A stretch of 64,000 nucleotides of DNA, from contig JYIP02000014.1 in NCBI GenBank assembly GCA_001051155.2, positions 343,182 to 407,181 on the forward strand, given 5' to 3'. This DNA comes from Chrysoporthe austroafricana. Taxonomy: Eukaryota > Ascomycota > Sordariomycetes > Diaporthales > Cryphonectriaceae. Below are positions 22,801 to 34,608 of the stretch, piece after piece. The position numbers and the translations under genes are program-made. Below the pieces are notes generated by a model. The model had not been told where the DNA came from and made no database searches. It saw only the letters and a program-made list of their open reading frames with translations. The number at the start of each line of letters is the position of its first letter. Position 1 is the stretch's first letter.

Positions 22801-25800
22801 CCGCAGATGCATTGAGCATCGTGATCCGTCCCGAGAAGGATGAGAACTGCCGACTAGGATTGTCACAATTCAGTTCCAATCCCAGTGATCAAAATGAGTT
22901 CTGCGGCGGCCTGCATGCACAGCGCTCCGACAGGGCCCTGAAACGGGGGTCTGGTTGTTTGGCTGGCCTGCAGGATTTGTTTGCATGACCCAGTCCGAGG
23001 TCTAAATCGAGGATCGATTGCGCGCGCTCGGCAATCGAGTCGGACTAGCTAACAGGCGGCGCTCGCACCGATTACGAACCCCAAGCCCAGCCCACAAGCG
23101 AGAATGGCCAGTCTGTCCGCGCGATACGTCTAGGGCGGCCTCGCTCGGTCACGACACGGATGCTGGTGAACTGGTCGTTTTTGGTGCCGGTTGTCTCGGA
23201 GCGATCAATCTTCCCTGCATTCCCACCCCCAGCACGAGATGCATCCACTTCTGGTGCCGTAGCAGCCCGTAGCGTCCAATGTACCCCTCCATCCCGACCT
23301 CACTCGAAAGGAGGGGTGATAAGATAAGGCCCGGTGATAGACCCGCGGGGCCACCTGATCATGGGCGATGGCTCGAGACGATCGCGAATTGACCTGAGCA
23401 GGAAGATCAAACGCGAGGACCCAAGGGCTCCCAGGGAGCCTGGACGGTGAGCAGGTGACTGTGAAGGTGGACTTGACCCACCACCAGGGGCGTCCAAGTG
23501 ACTGTTGCAGCGTCGCTTGTCTCGGATCGGAGGCATCACGAGAGCGCGGCTGTGGTTGCAATGAGATCAGATCAGCGGGGGGGCACAAGATAAGGACAGA
23601 GCCCAGATTATCTACGGAGCAGCCGTCGAGCCATAGGTATAGTGACTTAACGGGGGATACACCTCTGGGATGGGAGCCGTCGACGCTGCATCCCGTGGTG
23701 CCCGTCTTCCGGCTCCGACCTAAGAGGCATCACCGGACTAGGCGGCTAGTAATGGCCGTGTGGGAGGCAGGTCATGTGGCTCCTGGGATGTCGTGATGGG
23801 AGGGTGTGGCGACATGCCCTCACAACTGCCCCGTTAGCGCTGTTTGCGACGCCATTGGGTGTCTGCCGGAAACCGGGGACTTGACCAAGTCGTGAGCAAA
23901 GGAGGGTCGAGAGGGTGGTATTATTGCCCTTGTCCTGCCCGGCAGCGTGCTGGGGAAGGCTGCGTGTGCGCATGCTGCTGTGAGACAACCGCTGCCGGGA
24001 ATGAGACGGTCGACGCAGTCTTGTTCAACGTGACAAGGCCGATTGAGCCTCGATGCCACCCAATTGGCGCACCAGCCTCGTCGGTTGATCCAGAGGCGTG
24101 GGGATCTTCACGACCGATGCTGCTGGTCGCCTAGGCAGAAGGTAATGACGCGGTCACCATCCCCAAGCCCCAGGCCTAAGTGTGGCGTAGTGCGACCCGG
24201 GGCGGCAGGACGGGAGTGAGTGCGTGCGTGCGTGCGTGAATGCGAGTACGTTCCCGTGGTGGCTCCGCAGTGTGGATAATACGGTTTGCAATGAATGATT
24301 CATCAACTGCGACGAATTGGCCCAACAAGCGAGCGTCTTACGCTCCCAGTGCCCAGAGGAGCGTCTCGGTCCGCAATTGGCGGCCGGGTGGAGAAGACGT
24401 GGCCAAGTCGCCACCAGGCGAGACAGTCCTTCTCTCTTGCGAGTCCTCATCGCCGTACGGCGAATGCTGCGCACAAGCATGCCCTGGTCCATGCCTGGCA
24501 TGCCCATTCTTCCAGGCCAGAAGCAGCCGGCGAGCAGCAGAGCAGGCCTGGCAGGGCGCCGACCGCGGCGCCGTGGGGGTTCCTGCAGAGATCTGGACGG
24601 CGGCTTCGTGCGATTGGATCTCGGCCGCCCACACGCACCTGGTCCAGCTAGTGAGCTCCTCCCACCGGTCTGGTCGCCGGCTGGACAGGCCCTGCCTGCG
24701 TCAAGAGTTGTGCCGACGGTGTTTGAGCATTGGTGCATAAAGCCGGCGAGGAGTTAGCCGGCGATGATGGGTGGGCGATAAGTGGGGACCGGTGCTGCTA
24801 AGTTAAGAGGCAGTCCTCCAGTACCAGCAGGCTCGTTCATCCGAGCAAATGGCATGCTGACGGCGATTAACGTGGGAGCGTGGGACGTGGCCACGCAACG
24901 GGGATGGCAGGGCACGGCACGGCACTGCCCTTGCGGCAATTGCATCTCAGCGCGAGGCAGGCTGGCAGGGAGAGAGGATGATGGAAATGGATGGAAAGCT
25001 GGTAGTTCCCAATCGCGGATTCGCGGATTGGATTTGTGATCCCACGCCAGGTTCCCGTTCGGGGGGGCGTGATACGTCCACCCCCAGGGCCCACCTGCGT
25101 TCGAGATGGAAACCGGCTGGAGTACCCAAGTACCCGTGCCCTAGGATCACGCAGGTACTTCTGGGGGACCTTAGTACCACGGTAGAGCTTGGATACCGTG
25201 GGTATCCGCTGGGTAGGCGTGGTGTGGTCTCACTTCAGGCACCATTTCAGCACTTTGGGCCGTCCTCCCAGGCCCCTCTTACCCCGCCACGCCCGCCTGG
25301 AGCAGAGCCAGCGGGGTCGTAGAAGGCCTAGAAGGCCTAAGCAAAAGTCCTACGCACCACTGTACCGTACCGCTAAGCACGTACTGTAGCAGGGTGATTA
25401 TCGATAGCCGCTCGCAGGGCGCCCTAGCCGTTTCAACGGGCGGGGTCCCTCCCAGTCGACAGGACGTGGGGCCTTCTCTGCCTCCTGTCCTCTACCCTCT
25501 CCGCATGCCTACACTACCGGTACAGTACGGTACTTGCGATGTCGTCGACGAATTCCATCGTCTTCCCTTCACGTCTTCTCTCCGCGATGACTCACACTGT
25601 CGTTATGCGTGACGACATGCTCGCTATTTTCAGGTGCAACCGCCTCAAGCCTCCCAGGCACTCAATTGGCCATGTCAGCACTAGGATTGGTTGGCCAATT
25701 GCTCGGGACAGGCTGCTTGGTCCGACCTCATACCCAGATCCAGACTCCGTCCTTCTCAGCTAGTACAGCGGCCAGTCGGGGACCCTCGCTTCTCCCGAGG

Positions 25801-28552
25801 CCTTGTCGTGCTTGGATGAGGAATGGAGTCAATCTTGAGTCAATTCGATCGACGACAGGCTCCGTGCCGGCATACGCGTATACTGACTGAGCATGTTGTA
25901 TCGACAGCAAGGGCGAGCAGCGACAGGCAGTAAGCCAACGGGCATAACTGACGCCAGCATGCCCAGCCCTGATTAGCCCCGCCCAGCTCGGCTCACTGCA
26001 CGCATTGTTCACCGGCCTGGTCAACATTCATGCCTGGGAGATTACCAGCCCTTCGTGCGCCAATCGAGTTGGCTCACGTGTCTGGCGGCGCTGGGTTGCT
26101 TGATGATTGAAGCATTAAGACGGCTGGTTACATAACGCTGTGCATGTCACAGAGCTGATCTCGATTGATAGGACCACATGAGCAAGCAGCCGTCTCGGCT
26201 CGACACACCCCGCGCAGTTGGGCTTGGGTGCAGAGTTGCACAAACCTACACAAAAGCCTTCGCCTCAGGCTGGCAGCAGTCTACCAGGCGCTCTCTCGCA
26301 TCTTGTTGAGGTGCTGCCTCTGAAGCTTTGGGCCATTCTCATCACAGCCTCTCTCTCTCTCCTCTCTCTCCCTCCCTCTGTGCGCTCTCCGACGAGGATG
26401 GCCCGGTGTCTGAATTCAACGGCGCTGTCCACTTGTGCAACCCTCTACCCTTGTGATACGCGTTGGCAGGCATCATGGGCCCGCATACCTCCTGCCTGGG
26501 ACTTCAAGTTTACTACTTCTCCACGGCAGCCTAGCAATTGACAACTCAAATCAGCACATCCTCACACTCAATATATGTGTCATTCTGGCTATGAGACATC
26601 CTGCCCATTTGGGTCGTGGTGCTACGCCACATAGCAGTCTCAGGGCAGAGCCATGACCACTTACACCTCTGCCCGCTCAGACCGGTGCCTGTATTTGTCG
26701 ATTCGGACACAGCTTTGGCAGCCATCTGTCCCGCCGATTACCCCATCTGCTCGTTCTGTTCCAGGACGATACTGTCGCCAGGCTGGTTGGTGTCTCGGCA
26801 GCACCCACTACGCCCGGCTCGTGTGATCATACGACATGCGGGCTGTAGAATTTTGAGCTACCTAGAACACGTTTGACCAATTGCCCACTCAGCATTCAGA
26901 GGCCGACGTGTGAGCATCTGGAGCCTTGGGCGGGTGGGGTCTGCACACTGCCCGGTCAGACAAGGCAGAGAGGACCCGCAGCCATGTGTGCAGCGCAGCG
27001 CATTGCAGGCAGGAACCAAGAGTTACAACCCTATCGCGACCTTGTACCGTTTCACGCAGGTTTTCTTTGTTGTTCGGTACCCACCCGGTCTCAGAGCCTC
27101 GCGACTAGGGACATGGGCCGCCGACCGGACCGCATCGATTCAATGGCAAGACGCGCAGGCGATGGCCGGCTTTGTCCCCAGCGCTCCCCCAGCTCCTTTA
27201 GCCCTCAGGGCTGCTGCCGACGGGGCAAGGCAACCCATGGCAGCCCCCTTGCGCCGCGCCATCTCAGACGGATCACCGTCAATCCCGCCCACACACGGGG
27301 ATGACAGGCGGGCGGGCTGGCATTCCTGCTGCCTGCACTGCACTCCCGAGAGGAAAGCAGCTTTGTGAGCCGCAGGCTGCTGGTGAGAGCGTGAGGACAA
27401 GTGTCTCGCCAGTGCGTCTCTGCCGTTCTGGGGTAGGGTACGCGAGGGACCATCGGGTGCGAATGACTACTGGAGCTGTCAAATGACACACCCCACCCGG
27501 CCAGGTACCGCCCATGTACCGATGATATCGATAGTATCGAGCAGGCCGGCAGGGCAGGGGTGGCGCTGACGTGGGGTGGGACTAAAATCGAAGTGTGACT
27601 CTTGCGGCACCCTCCATGATGAGACCCGTCTCTTGAGTCTGAGGAGTCACTGACGCTGGAAGCTGGACGGAGCCTTACTGCAGGCATGCGCCAAGTGGCA
27701 TGTACCTGTACTATTGACCAGAGCACACGCTAGGCCGACCGAGCGGCATCTGCTGGATTTAGAGTGTGAATGAATCTGTGAGAGGAGTGGGAGGCATGTG
27801 TCAACCCGCCTCACAAGTCGCCTGGTCGTACCGACTTAATCCTCTGTCCATCTCTCTCCCTCTCCCTCTTCCCTCCTCTCCTTTAATCTGTTTCCCCGAC
27901 ACGCCTTTCGATTCTCAGCTCGCTTCCGTCCATCGTCTAAACCAGCTGACCAATTCAGTCCTTCTCGCACCACTGCTACTGGGGCCTTCTCCGGCCCTCC
28001 GGCATTCCGCCACGTTTCCTGCGACTACTTATTCTTTTTCTCTCCCCCCCCTCCCGTTTCCAACCTCTGCGCCTGTACGGCCTCTGCTCCCTGTTCTGCC
28101 GACCCCTGTGTCTGAATATCACCCAAGTCGCGCAGCGGCCTGGAGATACACACGAGCATTGTTCATCTTCCGCCTGGATTGCGACTGTACCCAATCGGCC
28201 TTGGTCGGCCGTCGCTGTCAACCGTGTCTTGTCCGTCACAGGTTAGCCGGCGCCAAGGATACGAACTTCCAACACACGGGTTCTACACCGGCGCCGTCCT
28301 GTCTAAGTCGGTACCCACTCATCGACGGCTCTGAACAAAGCCTCAATTGGTGATTATTGACGGGCTCAGTCACCGCTGTGACTTCTTTGTCTCCGCCAAA
28401 ATCCGACAGTCTCATTGGACTGCCGTGGTGCCCGCCTCAATTGCAAATCCGCGGCTGCACGTCGCCACCCAGCATCCGCATATATCCCGTCAGCCATAAA
28501 ACAATCCGGATCGCCGCCACCGCGCCCGAACAACCCGTCTCGCGCACGCACC
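19866..28552. promoter_or_regulatory. 8.7-kb ORF-free interval upstream of the SWIRM gene, rich in CAATTG
   Basis: No frame here looks like protein: the longest (20268-20957, 24154-24757, 27766-28353) overlap others on both strands and have no conserved features. By eye I count 14 copies of the palindrome CAATTG: 20808, 22538, 22546, 22559, 22696, 24061, 24374, 24937, 25663, 25696, 26535, 26878, 28344, 28438. Several sit in TTGGCCAATTG context. About two are expected by chance. CT-rich tracts (26340-26390, 27840-27885) occur toward the SWIRM gene. Reading it as an extended control region or non-coding transcript is inference. Confidence 0.4.
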
Positions 28553-29842
28553 ATGTTGAGCGACATACACCAGAAACACAACACTTCTCCAGATCATAAC
28601 CAGTCTGCGAGCGCGCCATCAACACAACCGGCACGATCATTCGAGCAGCGCCGGCTTCCGCCCATCTCCACCATTGCGCCGACCATGCAGCCGAAGAAAA
28701 TCGTCGCGATTGGCGACCTCTTGATCTCTCCTCCCGAGCAGGCCCCCTACGAAAGCTTCTCGCGAGTCTCACAGCCACCAAGAACGATGATGCCGCCGGT
28801 CAACGTGGCTGCTCCGACGAAGCCGGATCAAGACAAAGCCCAGCAGCCTTTTTCCCCTCCAATTTCGCCGTTGACGAAGACAACCAGCCATCTCAACACG
28901 CCTGCGACTATTCACGATGTCAAGGATCCGATCCTGTACCCGGAGGAGCCCACGAGTCCAGCGACACCGCTGTTCGAGCGCAGGCTTAGCCCTGAGGCCC
29001 AGAATGCCGTCAGTGAGCATATGGCAGCCAGAGAGGTTGCGCCACTGCCAGCTGGGGTCAAGCCGCCGCAGCGACAGGACTACGAGCTCTTCCTCTGCTT
29101 CCGTGAGACTGTCTACAACAAATTCTTTGCCGACTCGCCATCCAACCGCAGGAAGTGGCTGAACAGGGAAAAGGCACAGCTGATTCAGGACGCGAAGGCC
29201 CGCAACAGGGGCAGGATGGTGCCCCAGAAGCTGTCAGCCAGGCCTATCATCAAGGCAAGGCCGCCAATGACAGGCACTTCAGACACTATCGTCGCAAGGT
29301 CAGGTGTGAGCAAGACGGCGCTTGGACCCCGCGGGTCAACCAAAGTGGCGAAGCCTGCCACAGCATCGCGTCCTGTTCGCACCAAGTCACGGAAGCAGGC
29401 ACAACCCCGTGCCAGCACTTCGCCTCAGCCTGAGAAGAAGAAGGCAGCGAAGGAGGATAAGGACTTCGGGTCTCTTCCTGATTACTCTCCACCTCTGTCT
29501 ACCCTGACGGCCACGAACATCATGAGGACCCCAGCCGCCAACAACGCCCGTGAGTTTGACGAACACGACCAGCCGCTGCTCCACTTGCTTCACCCCGATG
29601 AGTTACAGGTGGCGTCTAACCTGAGACTGGACGCTGCGACCTACCTCACCAGCAAACGTCGCATCTTCCTCGAGAAGCTGCATTTCTTTCATGCAAATAA
29701 ACCCTATCGCAAGACCCATGCCCAGACGGCCTGCCGCATCGACGTCAACAAGGCATCAAAGCTTCACACTGCATTTGCCAGTGTTGGCTGGCTTGACGAT
29801 AAGTGGTTTGAGAACCTCCCTCGACCCACCGTCTACAATTAA
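28553..29842 (+). CDS. fun19: SWIRM-domain protein, Fun19/YOR338W type
   Basis: Single exon, 429 residues. A SWIRM domain occupies about residues 345-428 (HPDELQVASNLRLDAATYLT, KRRIFLEKLHFFHANKPYRK, then CRIDVNKASKLHTAFASVGW), a helical DNA/histone-binding module of chromatin complexes. The rest is disordered: Ser/Pro-rich N-terminus, a central conserved patch around residue 180 (DYELFLCFRETVYNKFF), and a basic Ala/Lys linker (residues 260-310). Yeast Fun19/YOR338W and fission-yeast Laf1/Laf2 (Clr6 histone-deacetylase-associated) share this design; a chromatin role is inferred. The frame stays open upstream to an ATG at 28415; 28553 is preferred because the extra 46 codons look like leader sequence. 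Confidence 0.8.
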   Translation: MLSDIHQKHNTSPDHNQSASAPSTQPARSFEQRRLPPISTIAPTMQPKKIVAIGDLLISPPEQAPYESFSRVSQPPRTMMPPVNVAAPTKPDQDKAQQPFSPPISPLTKTTSHLNTPATIHDVKDPILYPEEPTSPATPLFERRLSPEAQNAVSEHMAAREVAPLPAGVKPPQRQDYELFLCFRETVYNKFFADSPSNRRKWLNREKAQLIQDAKARNRGRMVPQKLSARPIIKARPPMTGTSDTIVARSGVSKTALGPRGSTKVAKPATASRPVRTKSRKQAQPRASTSPQPEKKKAAKEDKDFGSLPDYSPPLSTLTATNIMRTPAANNAREFDEHDQPLLHLLHPDELQVASNLRLDAATYLTSKRRIFLEKLHFFHANKPYRKTHAQTACRIDVNKASKLHTAFASVGWLDDKWFENLPRPTVYN

Positions 29843-32311
29843 ATGCCGCCCTGGGCTCAGCCTGCAACCTGCCTTGCCATCAAGGATTGAGCAAGACTTG
29901 GCAATGACCTTGCGGCGCACCTGATCATAGAGCTTCTATCTTCAGCGCATCGGATTCTTACCTTCATTTCGACTTGGCCGGCGACCTGGCCGGCGACCTG
30001 TACATGACCGAGTTCTTTTGTTGGCCATTTTGTCTGTGACACTCTTCACCCAATAGAGGATTGGTGTCTGGGGCCTTGCAACTTTACTTACGGATGAGAC
30101 TTGGGCACGTTATGTTTTCCGATTTTGCTGAGATAACCGATACACCATGGAAACGACCTACAAATGATACCCGGAGTTCGAGACACAGCATCACACACGA
30201 CCTTTCACCGAATCAGACTGTCGCCCACCTCACCGACGACCCTATCTCCACTCTACCATTGCTTTCTCGACTCTCTACTTTGCATGCTCGGTCGTTCTGG
30301 CGGTCCTCTTTTGAAATCCGCTGGATAACTTTCTTTTGTCTGGGTTTTAATCGCGGTTTCAGACGCCCTGCCGCCCAGGTGCCGGCAGTGGCTCGTTGGA
30401 TCAGATTGGTAGCCTTGCATGCTCTTGCGGCGTTTCTTGGATGGCGGTGCGGCGCCTCTAGGCCTGCTTCCTTGCGGGTGGTTACAGTGGAGTCCCAGAA
30501 GAGATTGGACCATTCGAGGATCATCATCGCCATTCATATCCCTGTTTTGCAATATACCCCATGTGATTTTTTTATTTTTTTCTTTTGGATATTGGTTTTT
30601 CTCTTTCGGCTTGATCACATATCGGCCACACGACCAGTTGCATCAGGATTGAAACCTGGTCTGCTCTCATTCTTGGGAGTTTCGTTCGTTACAGGGTTTT
30701 CTTCAGATGAGTTTCATTCGTCCGAAGGTCAGTTGCATATCTCAGGGGAGCCTGTGCTGGTCTGGTCCGGCCTTCTCATGAAGGGACGCCGGCACTCAGA
30801 CACAGCGCCTAGGGGGCTCGGGAAAGACGAAATAAGTTTGCGGTCTTCGATGGCTTGACCTTGTGGATCGTGTCGCGGTGGGTCTCAGCGCAGGATTGAA
30901 ATCTCGACATCCACACATTGGCTGCTACTACCGCCGAATGCTGGATATTCTCACTGAGGTCCCAGCCGCGTGCGAACAGAACAGCGAGTGCTCACTAGCT
31001 ACCTAAGTACTCATGGCTGGGGGTCAAAGAATTCAATTGAAGATCGTCAACAGACTTTTCGCGCCGATGTGAAAACTCTACCGTGAATACTATATGCCTC
31101 TCTCTCTCCCCCTCTGTCTCTTCGTGGCCATCACTGCATCGTGAGGCCGGACCTAGACGTGCACCGGGCGATCTGCACGTCACCGGTCCCTACGGCACGC
31201 ACCCGCCGTCCCATGTGAAGTCTCATCCCCCCGCCCCTGCGGGAAAAAAAAATGTCAATCAAATCTCGCCAATCTGTGCCGTTCCGCTGTCAAAATCGTC
31301 CCTCCTTCCCCGTTTCCGCCTAGCGCTGCGTCTCGAGGAGGGGGGGCGCGGGCGCTGCGCGTGAGAGTGGATCTCCGCCAGATTTGCAAGACAATAGATC
31401 AAAAATGTGTGGAGATCGCCCCGGGGGGATGTGGTGGGCGGGCGGGATCGGGTATTTACCTTGGTGCTGGGGGGTTTGGGGGGGGGTCGGTTCCCGTCTC
31501 TCATGTACGGCCCGCTGTCCGAGGCCGGGGAGGTCGGGGCGGGAGGTGAGGTGGGATGCCGGTTTGGGTACGTGTACAAAGGGAGGGGCTCCCATCTTAC
31601 GACGACGACGGTGACGACGACATTTAAGGCAAGTTTCTTCCCTGCTTCCTTTTTGTTCCACCCTATTCTCCCCACACCCCTTTTTTTTCAGAGAAAAAAG
31701 TTCTGACTTAGTCCTTCGACGGATGCGTTGGGCGGACAAGCGGGAGTCCATGATGCGCCTCATTAAGAACTCGGGCTCTCGCACCGATAGCTGAGTGCCA
31801 CGCTACCAAAGGCTCCTGCGTTAGTTTTGGTTTTCCTGCAGCAACGGCAACGTAGCACGGGCTAAGAGCACCAGTCACAAATGGACACACGAGGAGAGAA
31901 CGCAGGTTTACGGACTCCAGTAGCTATTTTTATTCTGAGCCATGCGGCTGTCTGCCTTTTTGTAGAATGTCCGTCCGACCCAAGGAGTGACGGTCGGGAG
32001 AGATCATTTCGAGGAAGGGAATGTATTCTGAAGCCGGAACACATGGGGGTTCGTGGCAGAGGACAAACGGCGGGTACCAGAGAACACCGTCCTCCTCTAC
32101 ATACATCTCTCGCAGGCATGTTGTCGAGCGAATGAGACCCCGAGGCATTAACATTATCCTCCACGCGGTACCACTAATTAGGTAGATAATTTAGCCGGTG
32201 TAAGTAACCACTGTCGAAAGAATGACTCCAAGCAGGTACGGCGCTGTGGTCGGCGACCAGCCCGCCCGCGCAAGGCCGGAAGACAGGGCAACTCGCGGTG
32301 CGCGAGATGGC
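29843..32311. other. Intergenic, no gene seen
   Basis: Probable 3' UTR of the SWIRM gene followed by low-complexity DNA (CT tract 31097-31130, G-rich 31430-31540). A 265-codon plus-strand frame at 30061-30858 has no recognisable domain and mixed composition, so I leave it as non-coding. Confidence 0.45.
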
Positions 32312-33108
32312 TTAGGCGGACTTGTACTTGTCGTCCTTGGGCTTCTTGTGCTTGTCTTCCTTGGGCTTCTTGTGCTTGTCTTCCTTGGGCTTCTTGTGCT
32401 TGTGCTTCCCTCCGCCCTTCTTGCACTCCTCGTCCCAATCGTCGCAGAGACCGTCGTCCCAGCAGTCCTTGTCCTTGGGGTCGCAGAAGGGCTTGCAGTT
32501 GGGGTCGGCAGGGTCGCACCAGCTGGTCGGGCCAGGCTTCGGTTCCTTAGTGACGGTGCAGGTAACAGTAGTCGTGGCCGTGGCTGTGTCCGTGACGTAG
32601 CCCGTCACAGTGGCAGTGTTCGTGACGTAGCCCGTCACCGTGGCAGTGTTCGTGACGTAGTTGGTCACAGTGGCTGTATACGTTACGGTCGAGGTCTCCG
32701 GGTAACAGTGCGTCTTACAATGTTTGGGATCCTTAGGCTTCGGGTACGGGTCCTTAGGAGGTGGGTAGTAGGGGTCCTTGGGAGGCTTAGGGTAGGGGTC
32801 CTTGGGAGGCTCAGGGTAGTAAGGCGGGTCGGTTGGTTTTCCATAGGAGGGAGTGCTTGGGTCGACAATCGGAACAGTCGGCCATGGACCGTTGTATGGG
32901 GGATGGTTCTCACCGCGCTTCTCCACCTCGGTATCGTCCTCGGTGTTGTCAACGATACTACCAGGGGGGTGACAAAGGAGAGAACTGCCCCTCTAGGTTT
33001 GTGGTAGTTAGCGAGGGTGGCCTTGTGGTGAGCACATACGGGTGTCCAAGGGGCGCAGTAAAATGAACTGACGACAAGACATTGCAAGAGTACATGCGCA
33101 AGAGGCAA
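32312..33108 (-). CDS. Kex2-processed, repeat-rich secreted protein (start codon unresolved)
   Basis: Exon 32992-32312 is well supported. A 47-nt intron (33039-32993, donor gtatgt, branch gctaac) joins it in frame to an upstream piece at 33108-33040 that reads as a good secretion signal core (LAHVLLQCLVVSSFY). That piece begins at TTG, with an in-frame TGA two codons earlier and no ATG in frame; the ATG at 33095 is in another phase. The mature part starts after EVEKR (a Kex2 dibasic site). It then has Pro-rich PPKDPYPKP repeats, a Thr/Val block of about 12-residue repeats (NYVTNTATVTG), a Cys-rich acidic stretch (CDPADPNCKPFCDPKDKDC), and three 8-residue repeats (HKKPKEDK). It is probably a cell-wall or secreted structural protein. 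Family not recognised. Confidence 0.55.
32333..32406 (-). repeat. 24-bp in-gene tandem repeat
   Basis: About three copies of a 24-nt unit (plus-strand ccttgggcttcttgtgcttg plus four bases) encode the HKKPKEDK repeats at the C-terminus of the secreted protein. Confidence 0.8.
32575..32680 (-). repeat. 36-bp in-gene tandem repeat
   Basis: Near-identical 36-nt units (plus-strand core gtgacgtagcccgtcac) encode the Thr/Val-rich TVTGYVTNTA repeats of the secreted protein. Confidence 0.75.
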
Positions 33109-33408
33109 GTCTCAATCAATACGATTGTGAAGTCAATTTCTCAGAACAGACATTTTTCAGACTCGCCCGCACAGAAACCAGTTGTTCATGATAGACAATC
33201 ATGCCAGCCAGCCAGTCAACCAGTTATCCCATGAAGCGTATGAAGGAGCGGCTGGCATGCACAGCAACTCAGATAAAAAAATCGAGTAGTTGGAAAACAG
33301 GCAGTACTGGTTTCTTTCATATAAATATGCGTCCAGAAATCTATACGGCAACACAGCGCAGAACACGACGTCCCCAGATAAGAGCATAAATGTCAGATAT
33401 ATACATAC

Positions 33409-33708
33409 CATACTAAATGTGCAACACTGGGCCGACTTGCCCAACGCAGCACACTGCTCGATGAAGCTCACGAGATCGTCCGCTTGGGGAGAGGGCTGGG
33501 CACACTTAGTGTGCACGACTCCGAAAAGTGAGTCCTCGCAGCAGACGGCCTTCTTCAGAAGGTAGCTGCCGCAGACGTTAGGCTGGGCATTAGGCAGGGC
33601 GTTGATGTCTGCTGGATCGACAATCTCACCGCCTCCAGCGGGAGCAGCGACAACGGCGCTCTTGGTGGCAGCGAGCCAAACGAGGCCGCAAACAAGTACC
33701 TGCGCCAT
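33409..33708 (-). CDS. Class II hydrophobin, C-terminus unresolved
   Basis: Small secreted amphipathic protein that coats spores and hyphae. The first exon gives a signal peptide (MAQVLVCGLVWLAATKSAVV) and seven cysteines in the exact class II spacing C-x9-CC-x11-C-x16-C-x8-CC: VCGSYLLKKAVCC, then VHTKC, QCAALGKSAQCC. The eighth cysteine should follow ten residues after the last pair. The frame stays open to 33199, but no cysteine falls there unspliced. The donor gtatgt at 33408 leads to acceptors (about 33341, 33314) whose frames either stop or lack the cysteine. So either an intron escapes me or the gene is damaged at its 3' end. The region given is the supported exon only. Confidence 0.75.
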
Positions 33709-34608
33709 AGTGGTCGGACAGGGTCTTCAGAATCACTTTCTCCGAGCGGATGTCAGTTCAGGGAATGAAGGTAGCAGATGAGGTGAAGGGAAGAAGGAGA
33801 AAGAAATTCAATGGGCGTCCTCGTGTTGGGGCTCCCCTTGGTTTTGTCTTCACATGTGCTACAGTCCGCCGCGTTGGCGTTCCGAGTAAGGGCATCGCGG
33901 TGTTGCTGGACTGTCGCCTCAATACTGTGTGGATGATATCAAGGTCGTTGATAGTAAACATGTGCTTGGCCTAGTCAGGAACTCCGGGTGCTTAGTGTGC
34001 TGTCAGTTCAAGACGGCGGACGAGCTACCAGTAGTAGCTCTGGATCTTCATTGATCACAAAAGAGGAGTAAGGCTCAGAATGGTATGGTTGAAGTTTCCC
34101 TGACTATTTGACTGGATGCTCATGATCGAGATCTCGATCCTCTCTGTCATTGCTGGTTTCATGCTGCGTAGTTGGACTCATTGGAAGGCATGTGAAGCCT
34201 GCTGGAAGATGCTTGCTGCGATGTGGAATGCCGACACGCAAGAGCGGACCTCGGGACGCTATATCATGCCTAAAGCTAAGCAAGACCTCCAAGAAGTCTG
34301 GACTAACCTTGAGAGGCAAGTAGCTGGAAAGATTCAGTGGCCGCCATTGACGTAATTGACGAGAATCCAAGTCAGAGAAAACAAGACGCACGACGGCTTC
34401 AACGCTTCAGGCCTCCTCCGGATTCCACCAAGGCCTGACAGCCTCCCATCTGCCGACCTACCCGGTCATTTCTCCGGCGTTCCTCATCACACAAAGGGAA
34501 ATTCGGGATTTTGAATTTCGATCAGAAGCCGTTGTCATTGAACGACAAATGCTAGCCGAATGATTTTCCTATGCCGACAGACACTGTCTTGAAAATCGTA
34601 CTGAGCGC
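33709..34608. other. Intergenic; one doubtful small frame
   Basis: A 79-codon plus-strand frame at 34116-34355 (MLMIEISILSVIAGFMLRSW start) looks helical but matches no family I know. An equally long frame opposes it, so coding is unproven. Confidence 0.3.

Noticed and set aside
24154..24757. Overlapping frames of 118-194 codons on both strands
   Set aside because: Several long frames coincide in G+C-rich DNA, as expected by chance where stop codons are rare; none has a family look.
27766..28353. 195-codon frame upstream of the SWIRM gene
   Set aside because: CT-rich leader sequence translated as Leu/Pro/Ser; more likely promoter or 5' UTR.
30061..30858. 265-codon frame after the SWIRM gene
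   Set aside because: No domain, apolar runs produced by T-rich DNA, and the position fits a 3' UTR.
32222..33007. 261-codon plus-strand frame of Leu/Val repeats
   Set aside because: It is the antisense shadow of the repeat-rich secreted protein; the apolar repeats come from the complementary 24-bp units.
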